DNA of 5,042 nucleotides from CAYJDG01 sp964368875 (lineage in GTDB: Bacteria > Pseudomonadota > Alphaproteobacteria > Micavibrionales > Micavibrionaceae): contig CAYJDG010000077.1 of the NCBI GenBank assembly GCA_964368875.1, forward strand, positions 1 through 5,042, written 5' to 3'. This document shows, in pieces, positions 1-5,042 of the stretch (the stretch's first letter is position 1; each line of letters begins with the position of its first letter). A program made the position numbers and the translations under genes. A model generated the notes under the pieces. The model was not told the DNA's origin and did no database searches. It saw only the letters and a list, made by a program, of their open reading frames with translations.

Positions 1-1
1 A

Positions 2-16
2 CTGCTCGGCGGCTGT
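2..16 (+). other. Lipobox at the end of a lipoprotein signal peptide
   Basis: In the peptidase frame, the first codons of the window read Leu-Leu-Gly-Gly-Cys, then Ser-Thr-Asn-Pro. L-G-G-C fits the signal peptidase II lipobox ([LV][ASTG][GA]C). Ser rather than Asp at +2 is compatible with Lol-dependent sorting to the outer membrane, although that rule is best known in enterics. The hydrophobic and charged parts of the signal peptide lie outside the window. Confidence 0.8.
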
Positions 17-1396
17 TCCACCAACCCGGCGACCGGGGCGCAGCAATTCGATGCGTTTATGCCAGCCTCGTCCGAAGCCGCCATCGGCGCTCAGCAGCAT
101 GAGCAGATCGTCGCGCAATATGGCGGCACCTATAACGATCCGGTTCTGAAAGCCTATGTCGAGCGCGTCGGACAGAGCGTCGCGCGCAATACCGAACGCC
201 ATGACGTTCAATATCATTTCACGTTGCTCGACAGCCCCGTGGTCAATGCCTTTGCGCTCCCCGGCGGCTATGTCTATGTCACGCGCGGCATTCTGGCGGT
301 AGCCAATGACGAAGCTGAACTTGCTGGCGTGCTCGGTCACGAGATTGGCCACATCACGGCGCGGCATCAGGCCTCGCGTTATTCGCAGGGCGTTCTGACC
401 ACGCTTGGTGCGACCCTGATCGGCGCGGCGGTGGGCGATGCGAATATCACGCGTGCGCTTGGTGTGGGGAACAACCTTTATATGAGTTCCTATTCCCGCG
501 ATCAGGAAAGCGAGGCCGATTTGCTGGGCATCCGCTATCTCAACCGCGCAGGCTATGACACGATGGCCGTGTCGGATTTTCTGAATGCGATGGATCAGTA
601 CACGAGCACCGAAAACCGCATCGAAGGTAAGAACGAAGCCGAGGTGAGCTATTTCTCCAGCCACCCGCAAACCGGCGGGCGGGTCGTGAAGGCGGCGCAG
701 GAAGCCGGGCGCTATGAGCCGCAGGCCAACCGCGGCGCGGCTTCGTATCTCGCTGCGATCAAGGGCATGACCTACGGCGACAGCGCCGAGCAGGGGTTCG
801 TGCGCGGGCGCGTCTTCTATCACCCGCGCCTGGGCTTTACCTTCACCGCGCCGGAGGGCTATGCGATTGCCAACCAGCCCGACCAGATCGCGGCGGCTGG
901 CAAGGACGGCGCGGTTATGATGCTCGATCTAGCGGCCAATCCGTCGCGCCGTGCGCCGCTTGAGTATCTAGTGCAGGACTGGATGAAGGGCGAGCGCATG
1001 AACGCGCCGGAAAGCATTTCGATCAACGGCCTGCCTGCCGCGACCGACAGTTTCCCCGGCACGCTGAATGGCCGCCCGGTCAATATCCGCGTCATCGCCA
1101 TCCAGTGGGAACCCGACAGCGTCTTCCGCTTCCAGATCGCCATTCCGCAAGGGGCAGGGGCCGGGACAATTGATGGCCTGAAACGCGCCTCCTACAGCTT
1201 CCGTCGCATGACTGGCGCTGAGCGGGCCTCGATCAAACCGCAACGCCTCACCGTCGTCACCGCTGGCCCCGGCGATACCGCTGAAAGCCTGGCTGGCCGC
1301 ATGGCGGTGGACAAGGCCGCGCTTGAACGCTTCCGTGTGTTAAACGGCAACCGCCGCGTCGTCGCGGGGCAGCAGTACAAGCTGATTGTGGATTAA
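2..1396 (+). CDS. M48 family zinc metallopeptidase, lipoprotein, 5'-partial
   Basis: This is a zinc-dependent endopeptidase, predicted to be anchored to the outer membrane and face the periplasm, as in BepA/LoiP-type quality-control proteases. The reading frame is open to the left edge and encodes a lipobox (LGGC) with Cys at 14-16, so the true start lies before the window and the ATG at 59 is internal. Counting that Cys as +1, the mature protein has 460 residues. HEIGH (His109, Glu110, His113; 338-352) is the zinc and catalytic motif. ESEAD (506-520, Glu165) supplies the third ligand. SSHPQ (His217, 662-664) matches the HP motif that holds the regulatory His246 of E. coli BepA. The C-terminal half lacks BepA-like TPRs. 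It has a beta-rich segment and a last ~50 residues (1244-1393) resembling a LysM module (GDTAESLAGRM, then LNGNRRVVAGQQY). The family call is firm; the substrate is unknown. The gene converges on rpoH. Confidence 0.93.
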   Translation: MLGGCSTNPATGAQQFDAFMPASSEAAIGAQQHEQIVAQYGGTYNDPVLKAYVERVGQSVARNTERHDVQYHFTLLDSPVVNAFALPGGYVYVTRGILAVANDEAELAGVLGHEIGHITARHQASRYSQGVLTTLGATLIGAAVGDANITRALGVGNNLYMSSYSRDQESEADLLGIRYLNRAGYDTMAVSDFLNAMDQYTSTENRIEGKNEAEVSYFSSHPQTGGRVVKAAQEAGRYEPQANRGAASYLAAIKGMTYGDSAEQGFVRGRVFYHPRLGFTFTAPEGYAIANQPDQIAAAGKDGAVMMLDLAANPSRRAPLEYLVQDWMKGERMNAPESISINGLPAATDSFPGTLNGRPVNIRVIAIQWEPDSVFRFQIAIPQGAGAGTIDGLKRASYSFRRMTGAERASIKPQRLTVVTAGPGDTAESLAGRMAVDKAALERFRVLNGNRRVVAGQQYKLIVD

Positions 1397-1437
1397 AAAA
1401 GGGCGAGCCGGACAGGAGGGGGATTTCTGTCCGGCTC
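1395..1437 (-). terminator. Intrinsic terminator of rpoH
   Basis: A perfect 11-bp GC-rich stem (GAGCCGGACAG at 1405-1415 with CTGTCCGGCTC at 1427-1437) encloses an 11-nt loop. Read on the minus strand, it is followed by GCCC and then six T residues (complement of 1395-1400). This is a classic Rho-independent layout about 47 bp past the rpoH stop. The T-tract overlaps the TAA stop (1394-1396) of the convergent peptidase gene. On the plus strand the hairpin is followed by TATAGAACG rather than a T-run, so it should not work well as a terminator for the peptidase. Confidence 0.85.
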
Positions 1438-1439
1438 TA

Positions 1440-1467
1440 TAGAACGTTGATGAGCCTCAGCGTTCTA
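1440..1467. repeat. Short inverted repeat between convergent genes
   Basis: TAGAACG (1440-1446) pairs perfectly with CGTTCTA (1461-1467) around a 14-nt loop. It lies between the rpoH stop and the rpoH terminator and has no T-run on either side. It could slow exonuclease decay or help 3' end formation for plus-strand readthrough from the peptidase gene. It could also be chance, because 7 bp is short. Confidence 0.4.
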
Positions 1468-1483
1468 AGTTCTGATTTAGGTC

Positions 1484-2374
1484 TTAAGCGCTCGCGGTCA
1501 AGACATCCTGCACATTGGTGATACGCTTGCTCAGGGAGGTTTTCAGCTTCTCCATGGCGCGCGCTTCCAACTGGCGGACACGTTCCTTCGATACGCCCAG
1601 CTGCTTGCCGAGGTCTTCGAGGGTTACGGTCTCGTATTGCAGGTGCCGTTCGCGGATGATCTGCTGCTCGCGGTCCGAAAGGGAGCTCAAAGCTTCCTTC
1701 AGCCATTTCGAGCGGGTCTGCGCATCCTTCATGCCGATGACGACCTCTTCCGGGTTCGGACGGCTGTCGGGCAGGAGCGACTGGAAATCATCTTCCCCGT
1801 CGAGCCCGATCACGGCGTTCAGCGATTTGTCAGCGCCGCTCATGCGGCCTTCCATTTCCTGAACATCCTTTTTCGACACGCCCAGCGCAGTGGCGATCTG
1901 GTTACGACCGTCTTCAGTCAGGCCGAACTCAGTCGACGCGCCTTCGATGCGCGAGCGCAAACGGCGCAGGTTGAAGAACAGCGATTTCTGCGCAGCCGTG
2001 GTGCCGGTGCGGACGATCGACCAGTTGCGCAGGACGTAATCCTGCATCGACGATTTGATCCACCACGTGGCATAGGTCGAGAAGCGCACGTCGCGCGATG
2101 GGTCGAAACGGTTGGCCGCCTGCATCAGGCCGATATTGCCTTCCTGAATCAGGTCGCCCATCGGCAGGCCGTAATTGCGGAAGCGCGTTGCGCCGGAAAT
2201 GACCAGACGGGTGTAAGAGCGCACCAGTTCATGCAGCGCTTTTTCGTCACCCTTGTCCTGCCAACGGCGGGCGAGATCCATCTCGTGCTCGCGTTCCAGC
2301 ATCGGCTCGCTCATCGAGCTCCGGATGTAGGTCAGGTTGGCTTTTTGGGTGCTTTGATCGTCTATATGTGCCAT
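1484..2374 (-). CDS. rpoH: RNA polymerase sigma-32-type factor RpoH (RpoH2-like)
   Basis: This alternative sigma factor directs RNA polymerase to heat-shock or related stress promoters. Its 296 residues are a normal family length. Region 1.2/2.1 covers residues 14-60. The core-binding region 2.2 reads DLIQEGNIGLMQA (74-86). The -10-recognition segment with paired Trp reads RFSTYATWWIKSS (97-109). The diagnostic RpoH box reads QKSLFFNLR (129-137). The region 4.2 helix-turn-helix is at 251-278 (LEDLGKQLGVSKERVRQLEAR). From memory, RFSTYA..WWIK.S.QDYV.RNWS.VRTG matches alphaproteobacterial RpoH2 better than RpoH1, which reads RLATYAMWWIKASIQEYILRSWSLVKMG. The ATG at 2374 is chosen because GAAAGGGG lies 6 nt upstream. 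The gene is followed by its own terminator, converges with the peptidase gene and diverges from the epimerase gene. The RpoH call is very secure; the RpoH2 assignment is an inference. Confidence 0.96.
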   Translation of the reverse strand: MAHIDDQSTQKANLTYIRSSMSEPMLEREHEMDLARRWQDKGDEKALHELVRSYTRLVISGATRFRNYGLPMGDLIQEGNIGLMQAANRFDPSRDVRFSTYATWWIKSSMQDYVLRNWSIVRTGTTAAQKSLFFNLRRLRSRIEGASTEFGLTEDGRNQIATALGVSKKDVQEMEGRMSGADKSLNAVIGLDGEDDFQSLLPDSRPNPEEVVIGMKDAQTRSKWLKEALSSLSDREQQIIRERHLQYETVTLEDLGKQLGVSKERVRQLEARAMEKLKTSLSKRITNVQDVLTASA

Positions 2375-2380
2375 TTGAAT

Positions 2381-2388
2381 CCCCTTTC
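2381..2388 (-). promoter_or_regulatory. Shine-Dalgarno of rpoH
   Basis: On the minus strand, GAAAGGGG sits 6 nt before the ATG and fixes the rpoH start. A CCU just upstream (CCUAGAAAGGGG) could form only a trivial 3-bp pairing with it, so no RNA thermometer is visible close to the start. Confidence 0.7.
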
Positions 2389-2429
2389 TAGGCAGACCTT
2401 GCGGCGTGGTGTAATAAGCTAACGTTTAA

Positions 2430-2458
2430 CATTCGGGCGAAGTTCGAATTAGTTACAA
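2430..2458 (-). promoter_or_regulatory. Weak sigma-32-like promoter candidate for rpoH
   Basis: On the minus strand, TTGTAA (complement of 2453-2458) is followed after 15 nt by CCCGAATG (complement of 2430-2437). This resembles, imperfectly, the sigma-32 layout TTGAAA-N13-16-CCCCATNT, and would give a leader of roughly 45-50 nt for rpoH. The -35-like part matches 5 of 6; the -10-like part is poor. It is a candidate only. No clean housekeeping promoter was found in the same stretch. Confidence 0.2.
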
Positions 2459-2491
2459 AGGAGTAAGGTTATTTTTATTACAAAGATGTAA
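2453..2491. repeat. Tandem TTAC-N6-GTAA dyads, possible operator pair
   Basis: Two 14-bp dyads share the same form: TTAC-AAAGGA-GTAA at 2453-2466 and TTAC-AAAGAT-GTAA at 2478-2491. They are offset by 25 bp and share an identical TTACAAAG start. The second extends to a perfect 6-bp inverted repeat, ATTACA-AAGA-TGTAAT (2477-2492). They sit in the middle of the rpoH/epimerase divergent region, 79 bp or more upstream of rpoH. Paired dyads of equal architecture suggest binding sites for a dimeric regulator, but the regulator is not identifiable. Confidence 0.4.
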
Positions 2492-2557
2492 TCCAGCCCG
2501 TTTTTTCATAATTTAAACGTCCCTATGTAGATAATTCGGGCTTTCCTCTGTAAAGGT

Positions 2558-2593
2558 TTCATCTGCTTCAACCTCATACTGTATAAACGTTCC
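2558..2593 (+). promoter_or_regulatory. Candidate promoter of the epimerase gene, possibly leaderless
   Basis: TATAAA (2582-2587) is a good -10 hexamer, and a weak -35-like TTCATC lies at 2558-2563 (18-bp spacer). Initiation about 6-7 nt past the -10 would fall at or next to the A of the epimerase ATG (2594), giving a leaderless or near-leaderless mRNA. Consistent with this, the bases before the ATG (TATAAACGTTCC) contain no Shine-Dalgarno. The weak -35 keeps confidence low. Confidence 0.35.
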
Positions 2594-3592
2594 ATGACCG
2601 CCCAAGCCCCCAAAGAGTCCCACCCAGTCCTCGTTACCGGCGCCGCCGGGTTCATCGGTTTCCATACTGCGCAGCGCCTGCTCGCACAGGGCCGCCGCGT
2701 CGTCGGCATCGACAACCTGAATGCCTACTATGATGTGTCGCTCAAGGAAGCGCGTCTCCGCGAGCTCGCCAGATTTGAAAATTTCAGTTTCACCAAAGTG
2801 AACATCGCCGACCGCGCCGCGATGGAAACATTCTGGAGCGAGGAGGGGCCATTTACCGAAGTCGTGCATCTCGCTGCGCAACCGGGTGTGCGCTATTCGC
2901 TCATCAATCCGTATGATTATGTGACCAGCAATTGCCTCGGCCATCTCACCGTGCTTGAGATGTGTCGCCACACGGCGAACTTCAAACACCTCGTCTACGC
3001 CAGCTCGTCGTCGGTTTACGGCAACAACACCAAGCTGCCTTACGCCGTTGAAGATGACGTGAGCGCTCCGATCAGCCTTTACGCAGCCACCAAACGCAGC
3101 GACGAACTGTTCAGCCACACCTACAGCCATCTTTATCAATTGCCGCAAACGGGCCTGCGTTTTTTCACCGTCTATGGCCCGTGGGGCCGCCCTGATATGG
3201 CGCCATTTTTATTCACCAAGGCCATTCTCTCGGGCGAACCGATCCGCGTTTTTAACCACGGCCAGATGAAACGCGACTTCACCTATATCGACGACATCGT
3301 CACAGGCGTGGTCGCAGCGCTTGGCGCACCGCCAGAGGGGACACTGCCCCACCGCGTCCTCAACATTGGCAACAACCGCAGCGAAACCCTGATGGACTTC
3401 ATCACCACGCTCGAATCCGCCATCGGCCAAAAAGCCGAACTGGTCATGACCGACGCCCAACCCGGCGATGTGCTGGAGACCTATGCCGATATCGATGAGA
3501 CAACCAAAGTCACCGGATTCCAGCCCACGACCTCTATTTCCGATGGCATACCGCGCTTTGTCGAATGGTTCCGTCAGTATTATAAAAAATAA
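2594..3592 (+). CDS. UDP-glucuronate 4-epimerase (NAD-dependent SDR)
   Basis: The predicted reaction is interconversion of UDP-glucuronate and UDP-galacturonate in the cytosol, feeding LPS, capsule or other surface polysaccharides. At 332 residues it is a complete extended-SDR protein. The Rossmann nucleotide motif TGAAGFIG is at 15-22, with Asp40 at the end of strand 2 for the NAD ribose. HLAAQPGVRYS (92-102) and RFFTVYGPWGRPDMA (189-203) are hallmarks of the UDP-glucuronate epimerase subgroup. The Ser cluster and VYG at 137-143, Tyr163 and Lys167 (YAATK) form the catalytic set. KRDFTYIDDI (226-235) lies in the substrate-binding half. Rhizobial LpsL is a characterised relative by function. 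ATG 2594 is the only sensible start: the frame has no other ATG, GTG or TTG between the stop at 2528 and this codon. No Shine-Dalgarno is visible. There is no obvious terminator after the stop, so readthrough into the kinase is possible. A related sugar epimerase activity cannot be excluded. Confidence 0.9.
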   Translation: MTAQAPKESHPVLVTGAAGFIGFHTAQRLLAQGRRVVGIDNLNAYYDVSLKEARLRELARFENFSFTKVNIADRAAMETFWSEEGPFTEVVHLAAQPGVRYSLINPYDYVTSNCLGHLTVLEMCRHTANFKHLVYASSSSVYGNNTKLPYAVEDDVSAPISLYAATKRSDELFSHTYSHLYQLPQTGLRFFTVYGPWGRPDMAPFLFTKAILSGEPIRVFNHGQMKRDFTYIDDIVTGVVAALGAPPEGTLPHRVLNIGNNRSETLMDFITTLESAIGQKAELVMTDAQPGDVLETYADIDETTKVTGFQPTTSISDGIPRFVEWFRQYYKK

Positions 3593-3639
3593 CCATTTTC
3601 AAACTCGCCCCGCCGCGCGATACTATATGGCTATTGAAT

Positions 3640-3645
3640 GAGGGG
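3640..3645 (+). promoter_or_regulatory. Shine-Dalgarno that decides the kinase TTG start
   Basis: GAGGGG lies 6 nt before TTG at 3652. The kinase frame has no ATG or GTG between its upstream stop (3583-3585) and the PAS domain, and the other in-frame TTG (3634) has no ribosome binding site. This supports TTG 3652 as the start. Confidence 0.7.
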
Positions 3646-3651
3646 CTCATT

Positions 3652-5042
3652 TTGACTGTAAGACTTAAACTGCTGGAATCCGACGATGAGGAAATCAAAT
3701 CGCACCTCGCCGCGATTATCGATTCCTCCGACGATGCCATTATCAGTAAAAACCTCGACGGCATTATCCAGTCATGGAACAAGTCGGCGGAGCGCATGTT
3801 CGGCTTCACCGCCGAAGAAGCCATCGGCAAGCATATCAGCCTGATCATCCCCAAGAACAAAACCGACGAAGCCTTCGTCATCGTTGGTAAAATCAAGTCC
3901 GGCGAAAAAGTCGATCACTTCGAAACCATCCGCCAGTCCAAGACTGGTGAAACCATTCATATTTCGCTCACCGTCTCGCCGATCCGCGATGCCAATGGCA
4001 ATGTGGTTGGCGCGTCCAAGATTGCGCGGGATATCACCGAACAAAAACGCATGATGAAGGAACTGGCCGATGCCAGCCGCCGCAAGGATGAATTCCTCGC
4101 CAATATCAGCCACGAACTGCGCACGCCGATGAACGCCGTACTTGGCCTTGCCGGAATTCTGCATGCCTCTCCCGCGCTTCCGGCTCGTGAAAAGACCTAT
4201 ATCGAAACGCTGAAGGGCAGCGCCGAAAACCTGCTAGCGTTGATCAACAACCTGCTCGATTTCTCGCGCCTCGATATGGGGCAGGTCGATTTTGAAAAAA
4301 TCGAATTCAATTTGCCCGAAGTGGTGGAACGCACCATCAAGCTGCTCAAGGTCAAGGCCGATGCCAAGCTGCTCCCGGTCAATCTTATCTATGACACTCC
4401 GGTGAACCGCTATTACATGGGTGATCCGCTGCGCCTGCAACAGATCCTCACCAATTTCCTCGACAATGCCATCAAGTTCACGGCGACGGGCCGCATCGAA
4501 GTCCATGTCGGCGCAACCGACGACCACGCGCTCAGTTTCACTATCACCGATACTGGCATCGGCATCGCGCCGGACAAGATCGCCCTGATGTTTGAAAAAT
4601 TCACCCAGGCCGATGCCTCGACCACGCGCAAATATGGCGGCTCGGGCCTTGGCCTGTCGATTGCCAAAAAGCTGATCGAAAAAATGGATGGCTCGCTCGA
4701 TGTCGAAAGCAAACCTGATATCGGCACGCGCATCACCTTTATGCTGCCCTTTGTGCCCAGCCAGCAGGTGGCGCTCGTCTCCGCGACCGACATCGCCGAT
4801 GCCGAGCGCGATGTGCTGATCGTCGATGATTACGAAGCCAACCTCATGGTCATGTCCGCGCTGCTCGACCAGTTCGGCCTGACCTATCATATCGCCCGCG
4901 ACGGGGTCGAAGCGTTACAGTGTTATGCGTCCTGCGCGTACAAGGTCATCCTGATGGATGTGCAGATGCACGGCATGGACGGCTATCAGGGCACCGAAAA
5001 AATCCGCGAACTCGAAGCCTCCACAGGCCGCCCGCGCACCCC
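3652..5042 (+). CDS. Soluble PAS hybrid sensor histidine kinase, 3'-partial
   Basis: This is a two-component hybrid kinase that autophosphorylates on His and passes phosphate to its own receiver domain. 463 codons are visible before the right edge. A PAS domain spans about residues 13-126 (AIIDSSDDAIIS, SWNKSAERMFGFTAEEAIG) and ends in DITEQKR (127-133). HisKA covers 144-210, with phospho-acceptor His154 in SHELRTPMNA (CAC at 4111-4113). HATPase_c shows the N box DNAIKF (Asn272), G1 DTGIG (300-304), F box FEKFTQAD and G2 GGSGLGLS (from 329). A REC domain begins near 389 with the acidic pair Asp392-Asp393 and acceptor Asp436 (GAT at 4957-4959). The residue four after it, usually Pro, is His440. 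The conserved REC Lys and anything beyond are off the window, so a further domain such as HPt cannot be judged. No membrane segment is seen, so it should be cytosolic, and the PAS ligand is unknown. The gene starts 59 bp after the epimerase with no clear promoter. Confidence 0.92.
   Translation, partial: MTVRLKLLESDDEEIKSHLAAIIDSSDDAIISKNLDGIIQSWNKSAERMFGFTAEEAIGKHISLIIPKNKTDEAFVIVGKIKSGEKVDHFETIRQSKTGETIHISLTVSPIRDANGNVVGASKIARDITEQKRMMKELADASRRKDEFLANISHELRTPMNAVLGLAGILHASPALPAREKTYIETLKGSAENLLALINNLLDFSRLDMGQVDFEKIEFNLPEVVERTIKLLKVKADAKLLPVNLIYDTPVNRYYMGDPLRLQQILTNFLDNAIKFTATGRIEVHVGATDDHALSFTITDTGIGIAPDKIALMFEKFTQADASTTRKYGGSGLGLSIAKKLIEKMDGSLDVESKPDIGTRITFMLPFVPSQQVALVSATDIADAERDVLIVDDYEANLMVMSALLDQFGLTYHIARDGVEALQCYASCAYKVILMDVQMHGMDGYQGTEKIRELEASTGRPRT

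Larger units (their letters stand above)
2421..2591. repeat. Cluster of TAAACGT heptamers and ATTCGGGC repeats
   Basis: TAAACGT occurs three times in this AT-rich spacer: inverted at 2422-2428, direct at 2514-2520 and direct at 2584-2590. The outer pair extends to an 8-bp inverted match (AACGTTTA 2421-2428, TAAACGTT 2584-2591). The first and middle copies extend to ACGTTTAA (2422-2429) and TTAAACGT (2513-2520). ATTCGGGC occurs at 2431-2438 and 2534-2541, and the inverse AGCCCG lies at 2495-2500. The elements may be control sites or remnants of a duplicated segment. No protein is assigned. Confidence 0.3.

Noticed and set aside
2377..2381. GAATC (CcrM GANTC methylation site) in the rpoH leader
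   Set aside because: A single 5-bp degenerate site is expected by chance, and no CtrA-type TTAA-N7-TTAA box accompanies it.
2375..2400. RNA thermometer (ROSE or fourU) at the rpoH ribosome binding site
   Set aside because: Only a 3-bp CCU/GGG pairing next to the Shine-Dalgarno is visible, with no UUUU run or ROSE-like UYGCU facing it.
1637..2422. A 261-codon open frame on the plus strand antisense to rpoH
   Set aside because: It lies opposite a conserved sigma factor whose motifs are all intact, its translation shows no recognisable domain, and long antisense frames are common in GC-rich genes.
2513..3148. A 211-codon minus-strand frame opposite the epimerase
   Set aside because: It is a shadow of a well-supported epimerase gene, with no family motif and no visible ribosome binding site.
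3597..3625. Promoter for the kinase gene in the 59-bp gap
   Set aside because: GATACT (3619-3624) is a passable -10, but the matching -35 (TTTCAA) is poor; cotranscription with the epimerase is equally likely.
3638..3655. Five-codon upstream ORF (ATG AGG GGC TCA TTT TGA) overlapping the kinase TTG start
   Set aside because: It contains the kinase Shine-Dalgarno and has no ribosome binding site of its own; most likely chance.
4234..4890. A 218-codon minus-strand frame opposite the kinase
   Set aside because: It mirrors the HisKA/HATPase coding region, where codon bias keeps the opposite strand open; no domain is seen.

Overview
The window looks like ordinary chromosomal DNA from an alphaproteobacterium. 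The evidence is an RpoH-type sigma factor whose wording matches the alphaproteobacterial RpoH2 subgroup, an outer-membrane-type M48 lipoprotein peptidase, a UDP-glucuronate 4-epimerase of the sort used for LPS or capsule sugars, and a soluble PAS hybrid histidine kinase. Coding DNA is GC-rich and the one sizeable intergenic region is AT-rich. I cannot place the genus. I see no mobile element, tRNA, rRNA or CRISPR array.

Layout, left to right. Positions 2-1396 (+) hold most of a Zn-dependent M48 lipoprotein peptidase. Its signal peptide begins before the window, but the lipobox (LGGC) is visible. Positions 1397-1483 are a short convergent spacer with a strong intrinsic terminator on the minus strand and a second, weaker hairpin. 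Positions 1484-2374 (-) are rpoH. Positions 2375-2593 are a 219-bp AT-rich divergent control region, rich in short dyads and repeated heptamers, between rpoH and the next gene. Positions 2594-3592 (+) are a UDP-glucuronate 4-epimerase with no visible Shine-Dalgarno and a possible leaderless promoter. After a 59-bp gap, 3652-5042 (+) is a hybrid sensor kinase (PAS, HisKA, HATPase_c, REC) starting at TTG and cut by the right edge.

How they may relate: M48 envelope proteases and RpoH both belong to protein-quality control, and the epimerase supplies UDP-galacturonate for surface polysaccharide, so an envelope or stress theme is possible. Nothing in the sequence shows that these genes form one dedicated system. 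The rpoH and peptidase genes converge, rpoH and the epimerase diverge, and only the epimerase and kinase could share a transcript. The parts most worth a second look are the divergent control region (tandem TTAC-N6-GTAA dyads, three TAAACGT copies, an EcfG-like near match, a possible leaderless start) and the RpoH2-like identity of the sigma factor. I did not find an undescribed multi-gene system here.
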